Shown here: in pieces, positions 1 to 5,390 of the stretch | Layout: each line of letters begins with the position of its first letter | How positions within the stretch are numbered: position 1 is the first letter of the stretch | Assembly (NCBI GenBank): GCA_021788565.1 | Contig: JAJYKO010000450.1 | Span: 1-5,522 of the forward strand | DNA length: 5,522 nt | Direction of reading: 5' to 3' | From: Chloroflexota bacterium | Lineage (GTDB): Bacteria > Chloroflexota > UBA6077 | The notes under the pieces: generated by a model | What the model saw: the letters and a program-made list of their open reading frames with translations, nothing else | Told to the model about the DNA's origin: nothing | Databases searched by the model: none | Translations under genes and position numbers: made by a program

Positions 1-27
1 CTTGCGGCGGTCATCATGTTGAGACAT
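1..27 (-). CDS. Possible start of a reverse-strand gene, cut by the window edge
   Basis: On the reverse strand an ATG at 27-25 opens a frame that stays open to the left edge and encodes MSQHDDRRK. An earlier in-frame ATG at 60-58 would add eleven residues, and ATGs at 17-15 and 14-12 open a second frame. Only nine codons are visible, so no function can be given. The support is context: the next forward gene points the other way and the AT-rich dyad region sits exactly over these starts, as expected of a divergent promoter. It may equally be non-coding. Confidence 0.25.
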
Positions 28-38
28 ATCAACATGAT
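13..38. promoter_or_regulatory. Operator-like perfect inverted repeat in a divergent control region
   Basis: The arms ATCATGTTGA (13-22) and TCAACATGAT (29-38) are perfect reverse complements around a 6-base spacer, the usual geometry of a dimeric repressor site. A second, overlapping dyad pairs ACATAT (24-29) with ATATGT (39-44). Part of the motif recurs as a near-direct repeat: AGACA-TATC-A-ACATGA at 22-37 and AGACA-AC-TATC-G-ACATGA at 45-62. The tract is far richer in A/T than the rest of the window and contains TATATG (38-43), which could serve as a TATA-like element in either direction. The regulator is unknown. Confidence 0.5.
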
Positions 39-58
39 ATATGTAGACAACTATCGAC

Positions 59-193
59 ATGAGCAAAAATGGAACGGGGGTTCCCCGACCGGCGTGCCGA
101 GGGGAGTGGGATCTGCAGTGGCGGGCGCTTGCGGAGGGTCTACGAGGTGTGCCCCGCCGTGACCGTCACACCGACACGCACACTAAGCGGTGA
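59..193 (+). CDS. Possible 44-residue leader ORF
   Basis: An ATG at 59 directly after the AT-rich control region opens a 44-codon frame beginning MSKNGTGVPRP and ending TDTHTKR. Its TGA (191-193) overlaps a GTG at 190 that is in frame with the membrane protein downstream, a GTGA arrangement seen in translational coupling. Against it: the composition is arginine-rich and has no recognisable motif, and the downstream gene has a better start at 301. It may be chance within an untranslated leader. Confidence 0.15.
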   Translation: MSKNGTGVPRPACRGEWDLQWRALAEGLRGVPRRDRHTDTHTKR

Positions 194-300
194 GCAGAAA
201 CGTAAGTTTATCCGGCTTGGTACTACTTACCGGCGGTGGGGTTGCGACAGGGGATTCTCGTACGGCAATCTCTGATAGTACCCCCGCCGAGGTCACCCGG

Positions 301-861
301 ATGGACTCAGGTAACACGCGTCAGAAGCAGGACGGACCTTCTGGGAATCCCCTTCGCCCCGAAGAGATGAGCGAGTCGATACCCAACATTCATGATTCTT
401 GGATTGGAAACCTCGTCGTTCTCATAGTCGGCGGCTTCGTTGTTGGGCTGGACGTTCTCTTCCTTCTGGCGGTCGCAGTCGTCGCGCGTAGCCTGGAAGG
501 GACAATCATTCTGTTGGGCCTGTTTGCCGTTCTGCTCTGGGGCTGGCTCTTCGCGCCTCTTCCGAACTCTCCACGCCGTTTCAGTTATTCAGAGGGGGGG
601 CTCCGGCTGACCTATCGGGAGCGATTTCTTGAGAGGCATCTCTCCATTCAGTGGTCAGATATCGAGCGCATTTACGTGGTGAATCGTCGTGGGCGATCCA
701 TCTTCTTGCTCTCCCTGAACCTGAAAGCCTACCTGAGCAAGTCCGCTATCGCTAACCGGCGGTGGACCGGCGTCGATCGTCTCGATGTGTCCCGGGAAAC
801 CTTCGACAGGGTCCGGGAGTTCCTGCCGAATGGCATTCCCTATGAGCCGGTCAGCTCGTGA
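301..861 (+). CDS. Two-helix membrane protein with C-terminal PH-like domain (copy 1)
   Basis: A 186-residue protein. I chose ATG 301 because GAGGT (289-293) lies 7 bases upstream. The frame stays open to a GTG at 190, but that extension has rarer codons. A polar N-terminus (1-35) precedes two membrane helices at about 37-62 and 67-86, then a cytosolic domain from about 92. That domain has the family turn S97-E-G-G100-L, a basic strand, the W118-S-D-I motif, and a final amphipathic helix (V163-S164 to F174) spaced like the helix ending the other copies. This pattern fits bacterial PH-like domains, which bind membranes or scaffold envelope proteins; the family call is by eye. A run of seven G (594-600) lies in the turn. 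The gene heads the array after a leader of over 200 bases. No enzymatic motif is visible, and its specific function is unknown. Confidence 0.75.
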   Translation: MDSGNTRQKQDGPSGNPLRPEEMSESIPNIHDSWIGNLVVLIVGGFVVGLDVLFLLAVAVVARSLEGTIILLGLFAVLLWGWLFAPLPNSPRRFSYSEGGLRLTYRERFLERHLSIQWSDIERIYVVNRRGRSIFLLSLNLKAYLSKSAIANRRWTGVDRLDVSRETFDRVREFLPNGIPYEPVSS

Positions 862-869
862 GCTGGCCG
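848..869 (+). other. Hairpin overlapping the stop codon of copy 1
   Basis: CGGTCAGCT (848-856) pairs with AGCTGGCCG (861-869), with one G-U wobble and a CGTG loop, so the 9-bp stem includes part of the TGA at 859-861. No T-run follows, so it is not a classic intrinsic terminator. It could attenuate read-through or protect a 3' end, or be chance. Confidence 0.3.
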
Positions 870-955
870 CATGCCATGGTCGAGCCGCCCGAGGGCCCCC
901 GTGGTTATGGTTAACCGAGAGCCGCGCATAGGTTGCGTAGCGAAGATGGCGAGCC

Positions 956-1012
956 CTGGGTGTAAGTGCCACCTACGTGGGCGTCCCGACGCCAGTATGG
1001 TGTGACACCCAG
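956..1012 (+). other. Nested inverted repeats upstream of copy 2
   Basis: CTGGGTGT (956-963) pairs with ACACCCAG (1005-1012). Inside this outer stem lie two small hairpins, CCAC-ctac-GTGG (969-980) and GGCGTC-cc-GACGCC (980-993), which share one base. The fold would end six bases before the GTG of the next gene, where a structured leader could influence translation. An 8-bp stem over this distance is expected a few times by chance in a window this size, so this is only a candidate. It does not fit a tRNA. Confidence 0.2.
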
Positions 1013-1017
1013 CTTTC

Positions 1018-1536
1018 GTGACGAATCGGTATCGCACTACACTTTACCGACGGAGAATGATGCTGGCGCCGCTTTTCGTCCGCGCGCTTGCTGCGATGAA
1101 CCTCGTCTTTGTTCTCTACTTTCTTGTGGAAGCAACGTCGCCCGTCCTCGGTGGTGCGTCACAGCCGGTGGCGCTCGAGGTCTCCGTTGCCTATGATCTC
1201 CTGTTACCGGCAACGGGGGTCATGGTGTTCGCAGTCCTCTACACGTGGGTGATCTTCGCGATGTCACCAACCGAGGTCGAGCTGGATGAGGGGGGCGCCC
1301 AATTCGCTTTCTCCAGCTCCACGGGTACGATGCTGTGCCGAAGGTTATTCTCCGGCGCCCCGGCTCACATCATGAAATCCTCCGTCACATGGGTGAGCTC
1401 TCAGGGCTTTCTCTACCGACTGAGTCGTCGGGTGCGCATAGAGCATGGTGTCGCTGAGCCATGCGACATCCTGGGTTTGTCGGACGAATTGCGTGAGATG
1501 CTCATGCTGACGCTGAGCCCACCATCTGCGCAGTGA
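1018..1536 (+). CDS. Two-helix membrane protein with divergent PH-like domain (copy 2)
   Basis: Up to 172 residues from GTG 1018. ATG 1057 or ATG 1060 is also possible, the latter 4 bases after a GGAG. I kept the longer form because it places the basic YRRR segment (10-13) just before the first helix, as in other copies. Membrane helices are at about 16-37 and 58-82. The soluble domain begins V87-E-L-D90-E-G-G93, matching the [SD]-x-x-G turn of the family, and ends with L154-S155-D-E-L-R-E-M-L, matching the terminal helix. The W-x-x-hydrophobic motif is not obvious, so this is one of the most divergent copies. The turn is encoded by six consecutive G (1290-1295), at the same place as the G-run in copy 1. 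It lies 156 bases downstream of copy 1 on the same strand. Function unknown. Confidence 0.7.
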   Translation: MTNRYRTTLYRRRMMLAPLFVRALAAMNLVFVLYFLVEATSPVLGGASQPVALEVSVAYDLLLPATGVMVFAVLYTWVIFAMSPTEVELDEGGAQFAFSSSTGTMLCRRLFSGAPAHIMKSSVTWVSSQGFLYRLSRRVRIEHGVAEPCDILGLSDELREMLMLTLSPPSAQ

Positions 1537-1584
1537 GGGCGAGGACGAAACCTCCCTCCCTTGGTGATTGGGCAGGGCAGCCAG

Positions 1585-1893
1585 ATGGTCGGCGTTTGCA
1601 CACGCGACTCTACCCTTTCGACCTTCCGCTCGACCTCGAAGGTTTGGTCGGATGAGGCGGCGTACGATTCGCTGCGAAATTCATCCCAGAGTGTTGCGTC
1701 TCCAGAAGGTCAGAACCTTTGGGCAGTCTCGCTTGGGTTTGCAGTACCCGCATGGCTCCTTCTCACCTTCGCACGACTTGACCCGGGTACACGGGCCTTC
1801 AAGACCTACCTCAGTCTCGCAGTAACCGTGACGTTCGTTGCCTCAAGCATCGCAAGTATTGTCTATGTCTGGCATACCGGCGGGACGTTGTAG
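1585..1893 (+). CDS. Small two-helix membrane protein without PH-like domain
   Basis: A 102-residue protein from ATG 1585; a TTG at 1561 or GTG at 1564 would add up to eight residues. Neither start has a strong ribosome site. A polar, serine/threonine-rich N-terminus (1-44) is followed by two hydrophobic helices at about 46-63 and 75-96, joined by a basic loop (RLDPGTRAFKTY), then a six-residue tail. It therefore has the membrane hairpin of its neighbours but no PH-like turn or terminal helix, and its soluble part is at the other end. It stops 2 bases before the next ATG, which strongly suggests joint translation, and perhaps a partner subunit of copy 3. It could also be a truncated relative. 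I do not recognise the family. Confidence 0.6.
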   Translation: MVGVCTRDSTLSTFRSTSKVWSDEAAYDSLRNSSQSVASPEGQNLWAVSLGFAVPAWLLLTFARLDPGTRAFKTYLSLAVTVTFVASSIASIVYVWHTGGTL

Positions 1894-1895
1894 AG

Positions 1896-2336
1896 ATGAC
1901 GTCGGAACTTGGCGACCGTGAAGTCATTCCGTCGAGCGGATGGAGGTCGGCTTGGGCTCTGCGCTTGATCATTCTCTTCGGTTTCTCGATAGGGGTCTGG
2001 TACACCTTCTCACTTTTCGGTGCACCCGGGACTGACCCATTTGTTGTGTATCCAATTCTTGTCCTCGTCGCCTTCTTCGGTGTGCTGACCGCGGTGTTCG
2101 AGAACTTGAATCCTCTATGCGTGGTCGTCTCACGAACCGGTGTCGAGTTCCGTTACCTGTTTTACCGAAAATTCTCGGCCTGGGCTGATCTTCGTCGCTC
2201 GTCCAGCCGAGATGCAATTGCTCCGAACCAGGTAGCGCTAGAGCAGATCTCCAATGCGGGATTCCAACGCCGCAGATACCATTGGGTTACTGCTGCGCAG
2301 GCGGAAGCAATCTCGCGGGCTGCGCATTGGTCGTAG
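1896..2336 (+). CDS. Two-helix membrane protein with PH-like domain (copy 3)
   Basis: A 146-residue protein starting at ATG 1896, 2 bases after the preceding stop and without its own clear ribosome site, so translation is probably coupled. Membrane helices are at about 20-41 and 49-68. The cytosolic domain shows V76-V-V-S79-R-T-G82-V-E-F (family turn), then W96-A-D-L (second strand motif) and the terminal helix V131-T132-x3-A136-x-A138-I139, followed by HW (144-145). The helix matches, residue for residue in spacing, those of the 2974 gene and the reverse-strand copy, so these three form the best-conserved subgroup. The fold suggests a membrane-tethered PH-like module; no catalytic residues are visible. 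Ligand and partner are unknown. Confidence 0.75.
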   Translation: MTSELGDREVIPSSGWRSAWALRLIILFGFSIGVWYTFSLFGAPGTDPFVVYPILVLVAFFGVLTAVFENLNPLCVVVSRTGVEFRYLFYRKFSAWADLRRSSSRDAIAPNQVALEQISNAGFQRRRYHWVTAAQAEAISRAAHWS

Positions 2337-2398
2337 GCCTCATCGAGAGTTGGGCCCGTGTAGTCATGGCCGACTGGTCCACGTGATGCTGCTTCACG

Positions 2399-2429
2399 AT
2401 ATTCGTCCTTCCTGAGCGAGGACGAAGAT
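2399..2429 (+). terminator. Strong hairpin downstream of copy 3, possible transcript end
   Basis: ATATTCGTCCT (2399-2409) and AGGACGAAGAT (2419-2429) pair at 10 of 11 positions, with one mismatch, around a 9-base loop. It lies about 60 bases after the stop of the 1896-2336 gene, where a transcript could end. There is no T-run after it, so an intrinsic bacterial terminator is doubtful; RNA stabilisation or a DNA-binding site are alternatives. Confidence 0.3.
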
Positions 2430-2626
2430 GTCTGCCCACCACAAAACCGACACCCAGCGCTGAACGTACGAGGGCCTCGACAATTTGGCCGCGTTGAGAG
2501 GCCGCGCCCTGCGCCTCGCCGCGTCCTCGCGAGGAGGCCCCGATCCCCCGGTCTCTGAAGGTGATGGGATCTTCCTCGCACCCGACCTGGTCCTGCCTTC
2601 TGGACGCATCCCTCGAGGCGATGACT

Positions 2627-2646
2627 CTCGGGCGTGTCCGCCCGAG
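2627..2646 (+). other. Perfect 8-bp stem-loop
   Basis: CTCGGGCG (2627-2634) and CGCCCGAG (2639-2646) form a perfect GC-rich stem with the loop TGTC. It lies mid-gap, away from any supported gene end. A role as part of a structured RNA is possible but not shown. Confidence 0.3.
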
Positions 2647-2793
2647 GAAGCCAGCTATAGGGCGGCCCAAAGCGGGTGGCCAGAGTTGCTAAACGTTCTG
2701 TGACCCTCTGCAGTTCATCGCAGCGCCGTGGCAATTGCGCTTGTGGGCGTGGATATCTACGTACGCTCGATTCCCCGTCCTCGGGGATGATCG

Positions 2794-2970
2794 GTGTGGG
2801 GCATGCGGGCAGGGCCCGACACACAGCTCTTCGGGGGCGAATCCCAGGATACCGGGTCGACGACTGGCAAACTAGCGACAGGGTCCAATCTTACTGAGGT
2901 CATTGTCCGTCACCCGTGCGCCAAACCCCATATTCCTCGTGAAGGACTGGTCCTCTCCCTCGGTAACTAG
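2794..2970 (+). CDS. Possible 58-residue small protein upstream of copy 4
   Basis: A short frame opens at GTG 2794 (or ATG 2803) and ends at TAG 2968-2970, three bases before the next ATG, as in a tightly packed operon. GGGGA (2783-2787) lies 6 bases before the GTG and could be a ribosome site, but it is the right arm of the hairpin at 2772-2787. The product is soluble and mixed in composition (rich in G, S, T, with a C-terminal HIPREGLVLSLGN), unlike the arginine-rich shadow frames nearby. Third-position G+C is about 60%. No motif is recognised; it may be chance or the remnant of a broken gene. Confidence 0.25.
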   Translation: MWGMRAGPDTQLFGGESQDTGSTTGKLATGSNLTEVIVRHPCAKPHIPREGLVLSLGN

Positions 2971-2973
2971 CTC

Positions 2974-3471
2974 ATGCGTGAAACCGAGCATCACCCAGCG
3001 ACCACCGTCAGGGGAGGCTTCGCAATCGGCCTCCCGTGGCTGATTGGAATCTTCGCAATTGGGGCGAGTTATGGCCTCCTCAAAGGCGTGGCGTATCACG
3101 AGCCGCTCACCAACAACCTGACCTTGCTGATCATATCGACCTTGCTTGGGGTACCTTTGGTCGGTCTGAGCGTTCTGGCCTTCGCTGTGAGAAAGGCGGT
3201 GGTGTCTCCTGAGGGGGTTGAGATTTGGATGGGTCTAAGCCATTTTACGGTCCCCTGGGGAGCATTCGTCCGGCCCGAGCAACCGTACCATCTCGGCTTC
3301 ACGCTGGAGTGGAAGCAGGAGGGTGAGCCGGGCGGGACCCGTTGGATCAACGTGTCCAAACGGCTCGCAGGCGCAGTTGTCAGTGACCCGAACTGGCCCT
3401 ACAACAGCATGAGCTCGGAGATTTGGCGCAGTCTTGACCTCTCGCCACCAGCACGGCACGATGCCTGTTAG
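2974..3471 (+). CDS. Two-helix membrane protein with PH-like domain (copy 4)
   Basis: A 165-residue protein. ATG 2974 is the first possible start because an in-frame TAG lies at 2968-2970; no ribosome site is evident. After a short polar N-terminus come helices at about 16-38 and 47-71. The soluble domain carries V76-V-S78-P-E-G81-V-E-I (family turn), P94-W95-G-A-F (strand motif), a strand around F109-T-L-E-W, and the terminal helix V127-S128-x3-A132-x-A134-V135, followed by D-P-N-W-P (138-142). A further segment to residue 165 includes W151-R-S-L. It is the best match to a PH-like domain in the array. It ends 23 bases from the end of the reverse-strand copy, so the two genes converge. Specific function unknown. 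Confidence 0.78.
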   Translation: MRETEHHPATTVRGGFAIGLPWLIGIFAIGASYGLLKGVAYHEPLTNNLTLLIISTLLGVPLVGLSVLAFAVRKAVVSPEGVEIWMGLSHFTVPWGAFVRPEQPYHLGFTLEWKQEGEPGGTRWINVSKRLAGAVVSDPNWPYNSMSSEIWRSLDLSPPARHDAC

Positions 3472-3494
3472 AAATCTTGGACCGCTGCTCCGGA

Positions 3495-4142
3495 TCACTC
3501 TGACCCTTCAGGACTTCCGATTCGGTACTCCCACATGAGCACGTTCTCGTCCGGTTTCGGATCGAAGCTCGGTGGTAGGTCGAGCTTGATCCAGATGCGA
3601 CGCTCCGCATCTCTTCGATGCTTACCAGCTTCTAGGATTACTGCCCTCGCGGCCTCCTCGGTTAAGGGCCACTCATGAGACCGCCCTTCGCGCAGGGCCC
3701 ATGCTGCGGTCCTCTCGGCAACCAGTGAGGATTGCGGGATTCGACCGAACCCCGGCCCGCGCTCCACGATCGTCAGGGAGGACTTCCTCGACCATGAGTA
3801 GCTCCTCCTCTCGCCATTCTCCCACTCGAGGATCAGGCCAACGGGATCGATAACGAGGTCCGACGGGTTCAGGACGGGACGCCTGCGGTACAGTAGGAGG
3901 CTGGCGAGCCCGCCTGCGAGGACGATGATGAGCAGCAGAACCATGCCTCGAAGCACGAGGGTGGCGGTCATTCCCTTCCAGCCCACGACCCCGAACAGAA
4001 TGCCGAGCGTCATCCCCCCAAAGAATGTGCACACCAGGCCCCAGAAGGTGCCCTTCACGGACTGGAATTGACTGGGCTTGTCGAACAGGTCCGCGGCCCT
4101 CAGCGAGTAGCGAACCCCGGTTGACCTGACTGCATCGTCCAC
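3495..4142 (-). CDS. Two-helix membrane protein with PH-like domain and C-terminal tail (copy 5, reverse strand)
   Basis: A 215-residue protein, the longest copy and the only one clearly on the reverse strand. It starts at GTG 4142-4140. Residues 1-32 are polar; helices lie at about 34-54 and 60-85, followed by the basic YRRR (85-88). The domain then shows L96-V-I-D99-P-V-G102-L-I-L (family turn), Y115-S-W117, and the terminal helix L160-T161-x3-A165-x-A167-V168, spaced exactly as in copies 3 and 4. A charged tail of about 40 residues (176-215) is absent from the others; it includes IWIKLDLPPSFDPKPDEN. Codons look more G/C-ending than in the neighbours, judged by eye only. It converges with copy 4 and diverges from copy 6. 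A soluble partner-binding tail is a guess; no catalytic motif is visible. Confidence 0.8.
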   Translation of the reverse strand: MDDAVRSTGVRYSLRAADLFDKPSQFQSVKGTFWGLVCTFFGGMTLGILFGVVGWKGMTATLVLRGMVLLLIIVLAGGLASLLLYRRRPVLNPSDLVIDPVGLILEWENGERRSYSWSRKSSLTIVERGPGFGRIPQSSLVAERTAAWALREGRSHEWPLTEEAARAVILEAGKHRRDAERRIWIKLDLPPSFDPKPDENVLMWEYRIGSPEGSE

Positions 4143-4152
4143 ATCGGCCGAT
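4143..4152. promoter_or_regulatory. Palindrome directly upstream of the reverse-strand start
   Basis: ATCGGCCGAT is a perfect 10-bp palindrome abutting the GTG start of the reverse-strand gene, inside the 81-base divergent space (4143-4223) shared with the 4224 gene. A bound regulator here could block translation or transcription start. Palindromes of this length occur by chance at this scale, so the position is the main argument. Confidence 0.25.
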
Positions 4153-4223
4153 TGTTTCTTCCGAGCTTCAACATTCTCTCGGGTAGGGCGTGTTCGTGAG
4201 CATGCAGCCCCGACATTGGGGGA

Positions 4224-4667
4224 TTGTCTGCGAGACTAATTGCCGTCAATGCTGCGTGGAGGGGGACGAGGCGCACGGCGTTTCCCCTGTTGGGACTCGT
4301 CGTTGCAGGGTTTGTTGGGCTCTCGATCTGGTCCCTCTTTCAGCGTCCGACCGATCTCTCGAGTCAATCTCTGATTCTTGGTTATCTCGTGGTCATCGTT
4401 GTGATCATTCTAGGATTCGATTCGATATCGTTCCTACAGATCAGGAGGGTGAGGGCGGATAGTAAGGGCGTGGTCTTGGAATCCACAACCCTGTGGTGGA
4501 AAGTGGAGAGGCATGTTGGCTGGTCTGCGGTGAGGTTGGCGGACCTCCCAGTTGGCGGTACGCGCCTAACGCTGGATCCACCCCCCCGAGGGCTCTGCTG
4601 GGGGCTTGGCGCCCGTTTGACTCTGCTTGATGGCGAGAAGTTGCGGAAGTTTCAGTCGCGCGCATGA
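4224..4667 (+). CDS. Two-helix membrane protein with divergent PH-like domain (copy 6)
   Basis: A 147-residue protein. TTG 4224 is the only start available: an in-frame TGA sits at 4197-4199 and no ATG or GTG follows before the first helix. GGGGGA touches the TTG, closer than a normal ribosome site. The basic stretch WRGTRR (12-17) precedes helices at about 19-39 and 48-72. The domain has V76-R-A-D79-S-K-G82-V-V-L (family turn), W100-S-A-V (strand motif), a strand at T113-R-L-T-L and a terminal helix near L135-D-G-E-K-L-R-K-F143. It lacks the tail found in copies 4 and 5. A run of seven C (4581-4587) lies within the domain, so a frameshift in some relatives, or a sequencing error, could change its end. 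Confidence 0.7.
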   Translation: MSARLIAVNAAWRGTRRTAFPLLGLVVAGFVGLSIWSLFQRPTDLSSQSLILGYLVVIVVIILGFDSISFLQIRRVRADSKGVVLESTTLWWKVERHVGWSAVRLADLPVGGTRLTLDPPPRGLCWGLGARLTLLDGEKLRKFQSRA

Positions 4668-5061
4668 ATCCATGCAAGTCCAGCCCCATGCTTTGGGCAT
4701 CTCCAGAGGATGGTGGTCCGGGGTGCCGGTCGTTGAGCTCGCGGTCCGTTTGGGTCGATGCATGAACGTGAGAATGCCTGGGCCTCGCTCCGCGCACAGA
4801 GTCGCGGGCCATCTGACCGTCGTTGTTGTATCTGTCGCCCCTCTCGAGATGGCGATGTAGGTGGAGGCGCCCGATTTGTCGGGCTGCTCTAGCGCCCCAG
4901 CTCCAACGAGGCGGTCCGTGGCCCCGAAGGCCCAGGAATTCTCGCTCGCCCCGAAGCGGCAACGTCTGGCTGAGATACGCCTCTCGACCTCCGGTTCAGC
5001 TTTGTGGTCTCCATCGCGAGGTGACGAAACGGTCAAAGGGGACTTCTTCCGATGCAGTTGC
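4668..5061. other. Gap with no supported gene
   Basis: I see no convincing gene. The forward frame of the zinc-ribbon gene is open almost throughout, broken only by TAG 4858-4860, and long reverse frames are also open. Their translations are rich in R, P, S and G without membrane helices or motifs, as expected of G+C-rich non-coding DNA. The one clear element is a small perfect hairpin, GCCCGA-tttg-TCGGGC (4869-4884). It marks the boundary between the membrane array and the soluble proteins to the right. Confidence 0.4.
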
Positions 5062-5364
5062 GTGTCGACCCCGCTCCCTTCGGACACGCCGCGGTGCCGC
5101 CAGTGCGGAAAGCCTCTCGAACCGGGCCAGCTCTACGGGGAAGGCCGGGGGACGGTCGGCACGCTCATCTGGGCACCGGACGACGCGTCGGGAACCTCCG
5201 CGCATGTGGGCGTGATGATCTGGCCGGGATCCCTTCGCGGGCAGGAGATGCTCGACAAGGAGGCGCGCTCGGTCTTCAGCAAGCCCACCACCTTCCGCGG
5301 ATGGCGCTGCACGGCGTGCCGCCTGGTCGAGTTCCATTACCCCGCAGCGGCTCCTTCGTCATAG
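5062..5364 (+). CDS. Small zinc-ribbon protein resembling DUF6487
   Basis: A 100-residue soluble protein from GTG 5062. The frame is open back to 4861, but residues before this point are low-complexity and the zinc-binding core starts at once from this GTG. Two pairs, C12-x2-C15 with G16 (CRQCGKPLEPGQLYG) and C83-x2-C86 (RGWRCTACRLVEFHY), should bind one zinc ion. The first pair followed by a glycine-rich turn and a tryptophan (LIW), and the last followed by hydrophobic-E-F-x-Y, match my memory of the DUF6487 family, whose function is not known. The middle (about 42-75) is an insert of moderate length. No ribosome site is evident at the GTG. It lies 26 bases before the P-loop gene, so the two may share a message. 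Confidence 0.65.
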   Translation: MSTPLPSDTPRCRQCGKPLEPGQLYGEGRGTVGTLIWAPDDASGTSAHVGVMIWPGSLRGQEMLDKEARSVFSKPTTFRGWRCTACRLVEFHYPAAAPSS

Positions 5365-5373
5365 TTGGTCGCT

Positions 5374-5378
5374 GGAGG
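5374..5378 (+). promoter_or_regulatory. Ribosome binding site before the P-loop gene
   Basis: GGAGG, a full Shine-Dalgarno core, lies 12 bases before GTG 5391 and 21 before ATG 5400. The distance favours the GTG. It is one of the few strong ribosome sites in the window. Confidence 0.45.
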
Positions 5379-5390
5379 CGACGGCCGTTC

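Larger units (their letters stand above)
2337..2793. other. Gene-free gap with several hairpins
   Basis: No frame here gives a convincing protein. The open frames on the reverse strand are rich in R, P and G and run antisense into the preceding gene, and I see no trace of the family turn or terminal helix. What stands out is dyad symmetry: ATATTCGTCCT/AGGACGAAGAT (2399-2429), the palindrome TCCTCGCGAGGA (2524-2535), CTCGGGCG/CGCCCGAG with a four-base loop (2627-2646) and TCCCCG/CGGGGA (2772-2787). No transposase or terminal repeats are seen. Confidence 0.45.

Noticed and set aside
69..275. Forward 68-codon frame after the AT-rich region
   Set aside because: Arginine/glycine-rich translation with no motif, and it overlaps other frames in the leader; the ATG follows a TATA-like tract, but this alone is not enough.
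190..300. N-terminal extension of copy 1 from GTG 190
   Set aside because: It contains several rare-looking codons (AGA, TTA, CTA) and no ribosome site, whereas ATG 301 has GAGGT at a good distance.
1539..2426. Repeated 11-mer GCGAGGACGAA at 1539-1549 and 2416-2426
   Set aside because: A few repeated 11-mers are expected by chance in a window this size, and the flanks do not match.
2524..2535. 12-bp palindrome TCCTCGCGAGGA as an operator
   Set aside because: A palindrome of this length is expected by chance in 5.5 kb, and it is not next to a supported start; kept only as part of the hairpin-rich gap.
2162..2824. Reverse-strand open frame of 220 codons
   Set aside because: It is rich in R, P and G, has no motif or hydrophobic core, and its end is antisense to the well-supported membrane gene at 1896-2336.
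2826..2860. tRNA-like T-arm (GGGGGCGAATCCCA)
   Set aside because: It lacks the TTC of the T-loop, and no matching anticodon arm or acceptor stem is found around it.
4566..5087. Reverse-strand open frame of 173 codons, with another at 4441-4962
   Set aside because: Both overlap the end of copy 6 in antisense and show no recognisable domain; long open frames are common on the opposite strand in G+C-rich DNA.
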